Assembly: GCF_000716675.1 (NCBI RefSeq) | Contig: NZ_JNXT01000018.1 | Location: 62,001 to 126,000, forward strand | DNA length: 64,000 nt | Origin: Streptomyces alboflavus | Lineage (GTDB): Bacteria > Actinomycetota > Actinomycetes > Streptomycetales > Streptomycetaceae | Reading direction: 5' to 3' | Part shown: positions 17,319 to 25,634 of the stretch, piece by piece | How positions within the stretch are numbered: position 1 is the first letter of the stretch | Layout of the letters: each line of letters starts with the position of its first letter | The notes under the pieces: generated by a model | Database searches by the model: none | Told to the model about the DNA's origin: nothing | What the model saw: the letters and a program-made list of their open reading frames with translations, nothing else | Position numbers and translations under genes: made by a program

Positions 17319-17849
17319 ATGCCGGATCCGAACCAGCCCGCGCGCCGCGGGCGCTGGGAGCGCTACAAGGTCACGGGCCCGTTCTCGCCCCAGGACCTGG
17401 CAGGCCTGTGGGGAGCGATCGCGGGTGTCGTGCTCCTCGCCGTGCTCCTCGGCTGGGCGCTCGACATGAAGGGCGGTGTGGTGATCGTCGCCGCGATCCC
17501 GTTCATCTCGTCCTGGTTCGACTCCAAGCGCGTCCTGTTCCAGTTCGACGCCGCCGGAGTGCGGGTCGGCCATGTGCTGCTGCCCTGGAACGACGTCACC
17601 CAGTTCGTCGTGGCCACGCCCCCGGGCAGCGAGCACGCCCTGATCGGCGCCCGGCTGCGCGACGGCGCGCGGCTGCCCGCAGGGGCCGAGGTCCCGCCGG
17701 CGCACCCGGCCATGCCGGCGCCGATGTACGTGGCCGTGCAGCGGCAGAAGCTCGACCTGGCCAAGATGGTCGCCAAGTCCCGCAAGTACGCCCCGGGCCA
17801 CATCCAGATCGTGGTCGCCGAGCCGTCGGGGGAACGCGTCGCCTCCTGA
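17319..17849 (+). CDS. Small membrane protein with PH-like C-terminal half
   Basis: A 176-residue protein of unknown function. After a basic N-terminus, two hydrophobic segments span about residues 33-66 (DLAGLWGAIAGVVLLAVLLG and GVVIVAAIPFISS). The remainder has alternating strands (RVLFQFDAAGVRVGHVLLPW, then NDVTQFVVATPPG) typical of bacterial PH-domain-like membrane proteins, ending with a helical segment. The ATG at 17319 has AGGGGGA upstream. It looks like an independent unit of transcription. Confidence 0.75.
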   Translation: MPDPNQPARRGRWERYKVTGPFSPQDLAGLWGAIAGVVLLAVLLGWALDMKGGVVIVAAIPFISSWFDSKRVLFQFDAAGVRVGHVLLPWNDVTQFVVATPPGSEHALIGARLRDGARLPAGAEVPPAHPAMPAPMYVAVQRQKLDLAKMVAKSRKYAPGHIQIVVAEPSGERVAS

Positions 17850-17913
17850 AGCCGAGCACCAGGGCTTCCCACACACCATTTCCGGTACGGGGTCCCCGCC
17901 CGGACGAGCCGGC

Positions 17914-18147
17914 CTAGGGCGGCTCGTCCGGGTCGTGGGTGATCAGGTCCCCCGGCTGGCACCGCAGGACCTCGCAGATCCGCGACAGGGTCGAGAAGCG
18001 GATGGCCTTGGCCCGGCCGTTCTTGAGCACGGACAGGTTCACGACGGTGATGCCGACCTGCGCGGACAGCTCGGTCAGGGTCATGCCGCGCTCGGCGAGG
18101 ATCCGGTCCAGGTGGATGCGGATCGCGTGGAGTTCCTCCTCGGGCAT
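17914..18147 (-). CDS. Helix-turn-helix (XRE/YozG-like) regulator
   Basis: A 77-residue single-domain Cro/C1-type regulator. The HTH runs from residue 20 to 65: GMTLTELSAQVGITVVNLSV, LKNGRAKAIRFSTLSRIC and the closing CQPGDLITHDPD. The gene overlaps the DUF2975 gene by one base, so the two are co-translated. Small YozG-type regulators paired with DUF2975 proteins are a recurring arrangement in Gram-positive bacteria. The palindromic TATCGATnnTCGATA sites upstream of the pair are its likely operator. Confidence 0.92.
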   Translation of the reverse strand: MPEEELHAIRIHLDRILAERGMTLTELSAQVGITVVNLSVLKNGRAKAIRFSTLSRICEVLRCQPGDLITHDPDEPP

Positions 18148-18734
18148 CAGATGGTCCCTTCGAGGTCCTCCCGCATGCGTACGCCCTCCCGCATGATCTT
18201 GCCCATCACGACCGCGGCGAGACCCGCGAGGACCAGTTCGAGGGTCCCGGACATCTCAAGGCCGGAACCCGCGACCGGCGCCATGCTCCCGACGAGCCAG
18301 GAACGCGACGAGCCGACCACGAGACTGGCCAGCGGGACGCCCGCGGTGACGACCCAGCCGAGCGTGGAGAGCCGTCGCGCGACCGTCTCGGTGAACGGCC
18401 CCTTGTCCACGACGGCGTCGAGGAGCCGGGAGAAGAGCAGCAGCACGACGGAGCCGAAGAGCAGCCAGGGCAGTTCGCCCCCGAGGTCGGCGGCGCGCTG
18501 GCCCACGGAGGGGTCGTCCTGGCAGAGCCGGGTGCCGCTGCCGGTCGCCTCGACGCCCTTCCCGATCGGGAGGGAGTCCGGCGCCACCTCGGTGTTCGCC
18601 CAGAAACCCGTCTCCACGCAGACCGCCCCGTCGTCGGCCATGTGCGTGATCGCCGTGCCGATGAAGGCGAGCCCACTCAGCACCGCGAGCAAAAGGGTCA
18701 CCGAGGCCAGGGTCTTCGTGAGTCGCGTGTTCAT
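18147..18734 (-). CDS. DUF2975 membrane protein
   Basis: A 195-residue protein with about four membrane helices: an N-terminal one (residues 8-28), then two near 90-145 and one near 160-185. A 60-residue segment with two cysteines (AVCVETG and TRLCQDD) lies outside the membrane between the first two. Layout and the adjacent HTH gene match DUF2975. It may sense a signal at the membrane and modulate the small regulator by direct contact; this is inferred from conserved pairing. Confidence 0.88.
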   Translation of the reverse strand: MNTRLTKTLASVTLLLAVLSGLAFIGTAITHMADDGAVCVETGFWANTEVAPDSLPIGKGVEATGSGTRLCQDDPSVGQRAADLGGELPWLLFGSVVLLLFSRLLDAVVDKGPFTETVARRLSTLGWVVTAGVPLASLVVGSSRSWLVGSMAPVAGSGLEMSGTLELVLAGLAAVVMGKIMREGVRMREDLEGTI

Positions 18735-18746
18735 CGCATCCCTCCC

Positions 18747-18795
18747 TATCGATTTTCGATATGGCCACGCTAGCGGGCCATATCGATAATCGACA
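18747..18795. promoter_or_regulatory. Double palindromic operator of the DUF2975/HTH operon
   Basis: Two 15-bp sites, TATCGATTTTCGATA (18747-18761) and TATCGATAATCGACA (18781-18795), lie 12 bp upstream of the DUF2975 start. Between them CGATATGGCC (18757-18766) and GGCCATATCG (18776-18785) form a perfect inverted repeat. This AT-rich island in GC-rich DNA is very likely the binding region of the HTH protein. Confidence 0.75.
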
Positions 18796-18821
18796 AGTCG
18801 CGGCTGCGCGCCGCCCGTGAT

Positions 18822-19847
18822 CTAGTTCCGGGACCGGGCTCCGGCGGGGCCGGCCGCGGGGGCGAGGTGGTCGTCCGCGAACCGCGGCACCTCGTCGTTC
18901 TCGTCCCGGTTGCCGTTCTTCTCGTGGATCCACTTGCCTGCGAGGGCCGGTATCCACGCCGAGTACTCGCTCTGGGTGAGGTCCTTGGCCACCTGAGCGC
19001 CGCGCCGGTTGAGGTCGCCGGCGGGGAGGGGGAGGGTCGGGTCGATGCGCTCGGCCGGGGCGTCGGCCATCGTGGCGTCCCACACCTGGAGGGCGAAGGT
19101 CGTGCAGTTGCGGGCGGGGGTGCCGGCCCAGCCGCCGGTCAGCAGGTACGTCCAGCTCGGCAGGAGCGTGTACTTCTCGTCGGCCCGCTCGCGCCGCGCG
19201 ATCTCGCGGTCGAACGCGGCCTGCTGGGTGGCGCTGAGCGTCTTGCAGCGGGCGGCCCGTGGCGCGTACGCGCCGTCGCGGTCCTGCTTGCGGCTGGGCC
19301 GGTCCCACTCGACCAGGGGCTTGCCGGGCGCGTTGATGTCGTAGCCGGTGTAGTTGACGGACATGCCGTCGACCGGGCTGCCGTCGCCGTTGCGGCCGTC
19401 GGGGTCCTGCGGCTGGAAGGAGTACGTGTCGTAGCGGGCCGTGCCGCCCCCGGCGAGCCGCCGCTGGAACGCGCCGTCGGAGTTGAAGTGCACCAGCCAG
19501 CTGTGGCCGAAGACGTGCTGGCTCACGTTGAGTTCGTACAGGAGCTTGTTCGTCTGCTCGCCGTAGGAGAGCTGTCCGTACTTGCTCTGGAAGTCGTCGG
19601 ACTTCCAGAGCGCGTGGGCGCGGGTGCCCACGTCCCAGACGTAGCCGCCGGTGGTCTTGTCGGTGATCTCTGTGCTGTAGACGCAGAGCGTGTTCTCGGC
19701 GGGCGCGGCACCGCGGTCGGCCGCGCGGGGCGCCGGCGCCGACGGCTCCGCCGCGGCGGCCGGGGAGGCGCAGAGCGCCGCGGCCAGGGCGGTCGCGGCG
19801 CAGGTCAGGGGGAGGAAATCGCGTAAAGTCACGGCAAAGGTATACAT
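18822..19847 (-). CDS. Secreted protein of unknown function
   Basis: A 341-residue protein with a Sec signal peptide: hydrophobic core around residues 12-30 and an ASPAAAAEP cleavage zone. The mature part is rich in aromatic and polar residues. I see no catalytic signature. It has two pairs of widely spaced Cys (in TLCVYS, AARCKTL, ARNCTTF) that may form disulfides. The ATG ending at 19847 has only a weak ribosome binding site; a GTG five codons downstream is an alternative. It stands alone between the DUF2975 operator and the FAD oxidoreductase. No family recognised. Confidence 0.75.
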   Translation of the reverse strand: MYTFAVTLRDFLPLTCAATALAAALCASPAAAAEPSAPAPRAADRGAAPAENTLCVYSTEITDKTTGGYVWDVGTRAHALWKSDDFQSKYGQLSYGEQTNKLLYELNVSQHVFGHSWLVHFNSDGAFQRRLAGGGTARYDTYSFQPQDPDGRNGDGSPVDGMSVNYTGYDINAPGKPLVEWDRPSRKQDRDGAYAPRAARCKTLSATQQAAFDREIARRERADEKYTLLPSWTYLLTGGWAGTPARNCTTFALQVWDATMADAPAERIDPTLPLPAGDLNRRGAQVAKDLTQSEYSAWIPALAGKWIHEKNGNRDENDEVPRFADDHLAPAAGPAGARSRN

Positions 19848-19920
19848 CTGACGAGCCGTTGATGATCAATTCATGATCGTTTTCGAGCCAGTGCCGAGGG
19901 CGCTCCCCCGCGCCGCGGGT

Positions 19921-21303
19921 TCAGCTCGCGCGGCGGGTGAGCGCGCGGCGCACCACCTTGGTGAGGACGGCCGGGTGGAACAGCAGCGTGGGCGGCGCCG
20001 ACATGTTGAGTACGCGGACGAACCTGGCCCACACGTCCGGGTCGGCCACGGCGAGCGCGAAGACGCGCTCGTTGTACCAGTGGGCGAAGCGGGCGGGAAG
20101 TGGCTGGTTGCCGGGGGCCCACATCAGGTCGGAGCTGCTGGCCATGGTCCACGGGACCTTGATGAGGCGGGCCGCGCCGCGCTGGTAGGCGCGACTGAGG
20201 CCGTCGAGGCCGGAGGGGCCGCCGCGGCGGCGGCGCAGCAGGCGGCCGAGCAGTTCGGCTTCGAGCGCGCCGACGGTGAGGCCCTGTCCGTACACGGGGT
20301 TGAACACGCAGACCGCGTCGCCGAGCGCGATCAGGCGCTCGGGCCAGCGGGGGTTCTTGTGGTGCAGGCGCCACTCGTTGCCGGGGTTGGTGTAGCGGTG
20401 GATCTCGCCGCGCCGGGTGCCGCGCTTGATCTGTTCGGCGAGGCGCGGGTTGTCGAGGCTCTGGGCGAAGTCGAGGTAGCCCTCGTCGTCGGTGGGCGGC
20501 ACGTGCTGGTCGAAGCCGAACAGCGAGCACATCCAGCGGTGGTGCTCCACGGCGAGCACCACCCCGCCGCGCGGGACGCCGGGCGCGAAGGCCATCTGGT
20601 ACGCGACGTCGAAGTCCGGCCCTTCCCTGCGGTCCTGCGGCGGGCGTTCGTAGCACGCGGACGTGTAGGTGATCTTCGCCTTGATGGTGGTCCTGGCGGA
20701 AACCGGCAGCTTCGCGTCGGTGAGCCAGCGGTCGACGGAGGTGGCGCGGCCCGACGCGTCCACGACCAGGTCCGCGGTGAGCTCCACGGACGCGTCGGCG
20801 CCCGCCGTGCGGTAGCGCACCCGGTCCAGGCGGCCGGGGGCGCTCCCGGTGACCGTCTCGCAGTGCGTGGCCGCGAGCAGACGCACCGGCGCGAGCGCCG
20901 ACACCCGCTGGCGCAGGCGCCGTTCGAGCTCGTCGCGGGTGAAGGTCTGGATGGACACCCCGACCGGGTCGCGCGGCGCGAAGCCGGTCGGGAGCAGGAA
21001 GCTGATCCGCTCGCCGTAGTCGAAGACGGGCGCCCCGAGGTCCGCGAGCTCCGCCCGCAGCCCGGGGAAGAGCCCCTCAAGGACCTCGCTGCCCTTCGCG
21101 AGCATCGCGTGCGCGTGGTAGCCCTGCGGGATGTGCGGGTGCACGCCCGTGTCCGGCTCCACCGGGTCGCGCTCCAGGACGAGCACGTCGGCGAAGTGGT
21201 CGGCGAGGACACGTGCGGCGACGAGCCCCGCGTACCCACCACCGACGACGACGGCCCGCTCCCAGCGGGGTCCTGCCTGAGGGCTGCGCTTGTTCGTGGC
21301 CAT
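19921..21303 (-). CDS. FAD-dependent oxidoreductase / monooxygenase
   Basis: A 460-residue flavoprotein. The dinucleotide-binding motif is VVVGGGYAGLVAA with GGGYAG at residues 21-26 and E44 at the end of strand 2. A second motif, LVVDASGRATSVDRW, lies near residue 190, and ERLIALGDAVCVFNPVYGQGLT is the GD motif that contacts the FAD ribityl chain. The C-terminal ~100 residues are helical. This is the aromatic hydroxylase/geranylgeranyl-reductase-like group; the substrate is not evident and no biosynthetic core gene lies near. An ATG at 21303 is the start. Confidence 0.9.
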   Translation of the reverse strand: MATNKRSPQAGPRWERAVVVGGGYAGLVAARVLADHFADVLVLERDPVEPDTGVHPHIPQGYHAHAMLAKGSEVLEGLFPGLRAELADLGAPVFDYGERISFLLPTGFAPRDPVGVSIQTFTRDELERRLRQRVSALAPVRLLAATHCETVTGSAPGRLDRVRYRTAGADASVELTADLVVDASGRATSVDRWLTDAKLPVSARTTIKAKITYTSACYERPPQDRREGPDFDVAYQMAFAPGVPRGGVVLAVEHHRWMCSLFGFDQHVPPTDDEGYLDFAQSLDNPRLAEQIKRGTRRGEIHRYTNPGNEWRLHHKNPRWPERLIALGDAVCVFNPVYGQGLTVGALEAELLGRLLRRRRGGPSGLDGLSRAYQRGAARLIKVPWTMASSSDLMWAPGNQPLPARFAHWYNERVFALAVADPDVWARFVRVLNMSAPPTLLFHPAVLTKVVRRALTRRAS

Positions 21304-21510
21304 GACCCGTCCCGTTCCTCTCGGCTCAGCTCGGCGCGGTCCGCCCGGCTCAGATCTGATGCCACTTCACCTCGCGCCGCCGGGGCGATCAAGACCGACC
21401 GGGGAGCGCACGGGAGCACGGGGCGTGGCGACGCCACCGCCCGACTCCCCTGCCGATCAAGGCCGTTGGGGGAGTCGCGCGGCGGCATCGCACGGCCGAC
21501 CGTGCGGGTG

Positions 21511-21972
21511 TCAGGTCACCATCCAGTGGCAGTCGAACACCCAGCGGTGGGAGCTGATCGTGTTGTTGATGATCAGGCCGTTGGGGTAGATGTCCGTGGG
21601 CTGGTTCAGGTTGTCGGCGTACTTCTCCCCGCGGGTGAGGCAGGCGTAGCCGCCCTGGTAGTGGGCGTGTTGGTAGAAGGCGACCATGTCGTAGGTGTCG
21701 GGGAAGCCGTTGTTCATGACGGAACCGGCACGGTCGTTGGCGTTGTACACGTCACCGTTCTCGTCCCAGTTCACGTCGTTGTCGGTGTCCTCCGCGATCA
21801 TCTCGCCGTAGCAGTCCTCGTAGTCGAAGGCCCGGACGTTGCCGTCCGTCGGGTTCTCCTTGTAGATGCCGTTGCAGTTCGGTCCCGCGTGGGCGGTGGT
21901 CGTCGGGACCATGACGGCCAGGGCCGCGATTCCCACCGCTACCGCGGCTGATCGGATTCCGGTTCGGCGCAT
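21511..21972 (-). CDS. Secreted peptidase-inhibitor I36 / beta-gamma-crystallin-like protein
   Basis: A 153-residue exported protein. A Sec signal (AVAVGIAALAVMVPTTTAHA) is followed by cleavage after residue 29. The mature part has four Cys (CNG, DCYGE, ACLTRG, FDCHW) and the crystallin-like strand pattern GGYACLTRGEKYADNL and ISSHRW, which is typical of actinobacterial I36-family inhibitors. Many Asp/Asn residues (DTDNDVNWDENGDVYNANDR) suggest calcium binding. Such proteins may inhibit extracellular metalloproteases during development, but activity here is not shown. Confidence 0.85.
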   Translation of the reverse strand: MRRTGIRSAAVAVGIAALAVMVPTTTAHAGPNCNGIYKENPTDGNVRAFDYEDCYGEMIAEDTDNDVNWDENGDVYNANDRAGSVMNNGFPDTYDMVAFYQHAHYQGGYACLTRGEKYADNLNQPTDIYPNGLIINNTISSHRWVFDCHWMVT

Positions 21973-22052
21973 GACGGTTCTGCTCCTCTGTGGTGTGGGT
22001 TCTTCGTGGTGTGGGTTCTGCGTGGTGTGCGGTGACGCGCCGGGCCGCGCGG

Positions 22053-23030
22053 TCACGACGTGCCGACGACGTCCCGGGCGCGGTCCAGGGCCGCTCGTTG
22101 CAGGCGGCTGTGGGTGCGGAGCTCGCGCTGGATCCGCTGCGGAAGCTCGTCGCGCAGGGCGTCCTCGGCCTGTTGGCCGGTCTGCCGCAGCCGGGTCTCG
22201 CGGGCGCACCGGGCCTCCGCCACCGCGAGCCGGACCTCGGCGGCGAACCGCGCGTCGGCCGGCAGCTTCGGGATCCGGGTGCGCAGCCGGTCGCGGGCCG
22301 CCGCCGGTGAGGCGAGGGTGTAGCCGTGGGTGCGCACGCAGCGCGACCAGGAGGCGACCGCGGCCCGGTAGGCGGGGACGCGGGCGAGCTTGGAGGCGTA
22401 CAGGGGTGTCAGGTTGGAGGCGGTCTTCTCGGCCACGAACCACGTCCGGCGATCGCCGTAGAGACGCTTCTCCGCGTACGCCGAACAGCCCCCCAGCTTG
22501 TTGGTGATCGTGGCGCCGGTCGGCAGGGTCACCTTCATCTCGGGCGCCCCGGCCCCACCGGTCAGGGCCGTGAGATAGGCGGTGCGGCGCGCGCCCGTCA
22601 GGGACTTGAGGTGGGCGAGGTTGGGGTTCGCCCGCTTGGCCTTGGTGAGCTTGGCCTCGATCCTGCTGCCGTAGCCGTGCTCGCGGGCCCAGCGCGGGTC
22701 GTCCAGGATCGGCCCGACGGGACGGCCCTCCGCCACCGACAGCGGCAGCCACACCCGGTAGGGCTGGCCGCGCTCGGCCATACAGGCCGCGATGAGGGCC
22801 TGCTCCGCGTGGGCAAGACGGTACCGCTCGGTGTCGCTCAGGCGGCGCGGCGCGTCGTCTCGGCCGCCCCTCGCGGCGGGCGCGTCGGCCCCGGAGCCGC
22901 ACGCGGCCAGGGCCGCGACGAGGAGTACGGCGGTGGCGAGGACCGCCGGGACACGTGGCGGACGGAACGAGGGCCCCCGGCGGCCCCTCCGCGCCGGGGG
23001 CCCCGCCGTCAGCCGATCGTGACGAGGCAC
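22053..23030 (-). CDS. Putative lipoprotein of unknown function
   Basis: A 325-residue protein. An Arg-rich N-terminus, a hydrophobic segment and the lipobox LAACGSG around residue 44 mark a lipoprotein attached to the outer membrane face. The mature part is Arg/Ala-rich and helical, with Cys residues in AACMAERG, GGCSAY, SRCVRT and ARCARE. The GTG start overlaps the end of the upstream secreted protein gene by 22 bp, so the two are translationally coupled. No enzyme motif is visible. Confidence 0.8.
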   Translation of the reverse strand: MPRHDRLTAGPPARRGRRGPSFRPPRVPAVLATAVLLVAALAACGSGADAPAARGGRDDAPRRLSDTERYRLAHAEQALIAACMAERGQPYRVWLPLSVAEGRPVGPILDDPRWAREHGYGSRIEAKLTKAKRANPNLAHLKSLTGARRTAYLTALTGGAGAPEMKVTLPTGATITNKLGGCSAYAEKRLYGDRRTWFVAEKTASNLTPLYASKLARVPAYRAAVASWSRCVRTHGYTLASPAAARDRLRTRIPKLPADARFAAEVRLAVAEARCARETRLRQTGQQAEDALRDELPQRIQRELRTHSRLQRAALDRARDVVGTS

Positions 23031-23494
23031 GCCGGCTTGCTCCCGGTTCCCGAGCAGGAGGCGTCGTCGACGTTCGTGATCTTGGTCCAGACGCCCTTCT
23101 TCTTCGTCCCCTTGGACACGATCACCGGCGGAATCGTGGGCAGCGGGAGCATCATGTGCAGGGAGTACGCGTTCCGCTCGAAGGTGAAGCCGTCGACGTC
23201 CCCGCCGTCACCCGGACCGCCGGCGTCCTGGCCGGGATCCAGCGGCTGCTGCTTGCACTTGAGGTTCTCGAAGTTCGCGCGGCGCGCGTCGACCGTGTTG
23301 TTCCAGACGTCGCACCGGTGCACGCGACCGTTGCCGCTGAACGACGCGAACTCCATCTGCTTGTTGGTGCGGTTCACGAGCTCGCCGTACGCCGCCGCCG
23401 GCGAGGCCTCGCTCGGCGCCGACGACGCGCTGCCCGGCGTCAGCACCGCCGCAGTCGTCGCGAGCAGCACCGGCAGAACGACCCCGGTGGCCAC
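23009..23494 (-). CDS. Small secreted protein, partner of the 29-residue peptide gene
   Basis: A 161-residue protein. The start is a GTG ending at 23494 with AAGGGG upstream; the open frame extends further 5' but overlaps the peptide gene and has no coding character there. A signal peptide (VVLPVLLATTAAVLTPGSASS) is followed by a mature domain with four Cys (HRCDVW, LKCKQQ, ASCSG, PACLV), likely two disulfides. No family recognised. It lies 13 bp downstream of the peptide gene stop and overlaps the lipoprotein gene, forming a three-gene operon divergent from the membrane HTH/glycosidase-like gene. Confidence 0.75.
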   Translation of the reverse strand: MATGVVLPVLLATTAAVLTPGSASSAPSEASPAAAYGELVNRTNKQMEFASFSGNGRVHRCDVWNNTVDARRANFENLKCKQQPLDPGQDAGGPGDGGDVDGFTFERNAYSLHMMLPLPTIPPVIVSKGTKKKGVWTKITNVDDASCSGTGSKPACLVTIG

Positions 23495-23507
23495 TCGGCC
23501 CCTTGTC

Positions 23508-23597
23508 CTAGAAGCCGTAGAAGCCGTAGAAGCCGTAGAAGTCCTTGAGGTCCTTGAAGGCACAGCTGTATCCCCCGAATCCGTGAGTGACCGCCAC
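23508..23597 (-). CDS. Candidate 29-residue peptide with FYG repeats
   Basis: A small open frame, GTG ending at 23597 with GGGAAGG six to seven bases upstream and a TAG at 23508-23510. The peptide has a Gly/His start (VAVTHGFGGYSC), an amphipathic AFKDLKDF segment and ends FYGFYGFYGF. The end is encoded by a 9-bp tandem repeat. A single Cys is at residue 12. The gene is followed after 13 bp by the secreted-protein gene. Candidate roles are a signalling peptide, a ribosomally made and modified precursor, or a regulatory leader. It was too short to appear in routine gene calls, and it is unproven. Confidence 0.5.
   Translation of the reverse strand: MAVTHGFGGYSCAFKDLKDFYGFYGFYGF
23511..23537. 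repeat. 9-bp tandem repeat at the 3' end of the peptide gene
   Basis: Three perfect copies of GAAGCCGTA (FYG codons on the minus strand) plus a degenerate fourth. As in the epimerase gene, the unit is a multiple of three and could vary in number without frameshift. Confidence 0.85.
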
Positions 23598-23778
23598 CGG
23601 CCTTCCCGGCGACGACGGGACCGACTGTGCCGCCGGCCGGCACCGACCGGCCAGCGAGACCGCGTCCCCACTCGGCCGGGGACGCCTCCCACCCTCTTGA
23701 CCTGCCGAGTCGGCCCCGTTCGGGGACGGGCGTGGGATGCTGTGCCCGAGCCGGAAGGCCGTCACGGGGGTGGGGGAC

Positions 23779-25422
23779 TTGGCAGAGGCACGGGATTTCC
23801 GCGATCTTGCCGGTGCGCTGACGGGACTGAAACAGCGCAGCGGGCTCAGCTACCAGGAGTTGGGGCGGCGGGTCTTCACGTCCAGCTCCGCCCTGCACCG
23901 GTACTGCAGCGGCAAGGCGGTGCCGCGCGACTACGGACTGCTCGTGCGCATCGCCACCGAATGCGGCGCCGGTCCGGACGAGTTGAACGAACTGCTGCGG
24001 TACTGGCGGACCGCGACGGACGAGGCGCGGGCGACCGGGTCCGGCGCGGGCCCCGCCCCGGGAACCCGCCCGCCTCCGCACCCACCCACCCGCGCCCCGG
24101 AGGACCGGCCCCCGCGCCGCCGCCCACCCGCACGGCGCCTCGCCCTCGCCCTCCTCCTGGCGATCGCCGTCCTCGGCACCGCCGTCGCCAGCACCCCGGA
24201 CGCGGGCGCGCCCCCGGACGTGCCGGTGCCCGCCGGGGCGACGAGCTGGTCCCAGGCGCCGCTCCCCGTCGATCCGGCGCTGTTCGGCGTGACCATGAAC
24301 AGCTTCAGCGGGGCCATGCCCGCGTTCCGGGTGGGCGCGGTGCGGCTGTGGGACAGCGAGACACGCTGGGCCCAACTGGAGCCCCGGCGCGGCGAGTTCG
24401 ACTGGTCCACGCTCGACCGGCTGCTCGGCGGCGCCGAACGCGCGGGCCTGCCCGCCCTGTTCGTCTTCGGCGCCACCCCGGCCTGGGCCGCACCGGACGC
24501 CCGCAAGGCCGCTTATGGCGACGGCTCCCGCGCGGCGCCGCCGGACGACCTCGACGACTGGGACGCCTTCGTACGGGCGCTGGTGCGGCACGCGGGCGAC
24601 CGTATCGACGCGTACGAACTGTGGGTCATGGGCAACCACGAGCACCACTACAACGGCAGCGTCCGGACGCTCGTGGAGATGACCCGCCGCGCGAGCCGCG
24701 TCATCCGGGAGCACGACAGGGACGCGACCGTCGTCTGCCCCTCCGTCACCGAGCTGTGGACGGCGTCGGCGCACCGCTTCCTGCTGCGGTTCGCCGAGCT
24801 CGGCGGCTATCAGTACTGCGACGCGGCCGGGGTCAAGCTCTACCAGCACCGGGTCACGGATCCGCCGGAGACCATGCTGGAGGCGGTGCGGAACGTCGAG
24901 CGGACCTTCCAACGGGCGGGCTACCACCTGCCGTTGTGGAACACGGGCAGCACCCAGACCCTGCCCCTGAACGACCCGCTGCCCGAGGACCGGGCGGCCG
25001 AGCACGCGGTCCGCTTCTATCTGACGGGCCTGTACGCGCGCCAGGTGCGGCGCATGTACTTCTACGCCTGGGGCAACAGCAAGATCCCCGTCGTCCTCCA
25101 GGCCGAGGGCCAGCCGCCCGCGAAGGCCGGTCTCTACGTCGGCCGCCTCCAGCAGTGGCTGGCCCACGCCCGCGTCCGCGCCTGCGGGCACGGCGTGCAG
25201 ATCGCCCTGCCCGAGAACGTCTGGCAGTGCGAGTTCCTGATCCCCGACGAGCACGGCACGCCGCGGCGGGCCCGCGTGCGCTGGACGCTGGCGGGCACGG
25301 CGGACGTGCCGGTGGGCGGCGGGGCGAAGTCCGTGCGGTACCTGGACGGGCGGGTCCGCGAGGTCGACGGCCGGGACAGCGAGCGGATCACGGAGCGGCC
25401 CCTGCTCATCGAGTACGGGTGA
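23779..25422 (+). CDS. Membrane-spanning HTH protein with extracellular GH39-like domain
   Basis: A 547-residue protein. Residues ~5-70 form an XRE-type HTH (SGLSYQELGRRV, SSALHRYCSGKAVP). A Pro/Arg-rich linker leads to one membrane helix at ~122-142, and the rest is an extracellular (beta/alpha) barrel like GH39 xylosidases (AVRLWDSETRWAQLEPRRG, FDWSTLDRLL). The acid/base motif WNEPN is replaced by WVMGN at 282-286 and the nucleophile position reads WNTG at 387-390, so both catalytic Glu appear lost. It may sense a glycan outside and act on DNA inside. The TTG at 23779 behind GTGGGGGA gives the N-terminus AEARDF usual for this HTH group; a GTG three codons earlier is possible. Confidence 0.8.
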   Translation: MAEARDFRDLAGALTGLKQRSGLSYQELGRRVFTSSSALHRYCSGKAVPRDYGLLVRIATECGAGPDELNELLRYWRTATDEARATGSGAGPAPGTRPPPHPPTRAPEDRPPRRRPPARRLALALLLAIAVLGTAVASTPDAGAPPDVPVPAGATSWSQAPLPVDPALFGVTMNSFSGAMPAFRVGAVRLWDSETRWAQLEPRRGEFDWSTLDRLLGGAERAGLPALFVFGATPAWAAPDARKAAYGDGSRAAPPDDLDDWDAFVRALVRHAGDRIDAYELWVMGNHEHHYNGSVRTLVEMTRRASRVIREHDRDATVVCPSVTELWTASAHRFLLRFAELGGYQYCDAAGVKLYQHRVTDPPETMLEAVRNVERTFQRAGYHLPLWNTGSTQTLPLNDPLPEDRAAEHAVRFYLTGLYARQVRRMYFYAWGNSKIPVVLQAEGQPPAKAGLYVGRLQQWLAHARVRACGHGVQIALPENVWQCEFLIPDEHGTPRRARVRWTLAGTADVPVGGGAKSVRYLDGRVREVDGRDSERITERPLLIEYG

Positions 25423-25634
25423 GGGCTCGGGCCGTCCGGTACGGGTGCGGGCCGGGGGCATCCCGTACGGGTGAGCGCCGGGGCCCGCCGGACGCCCGGG
25501 GTGGGACTTTGAGGCACGCGACTCTGCCCCGCCGTCGTCCCCGGCGCGCGTGCGGCCCGCGCCGGACGGGGAGCACGATCGGTCGCGGGGCGGCGCGGGG
25601 CCGGACCCGGCCGGTGGGAGCGGGGAGCACGAGC

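Noticed and set aside
19921..21303. Flavin-dependent halogenase
   Set aside because: The WxWxIP motif of halogenases is not seen; a general FAD monooxygenase/reductase is the safer call.
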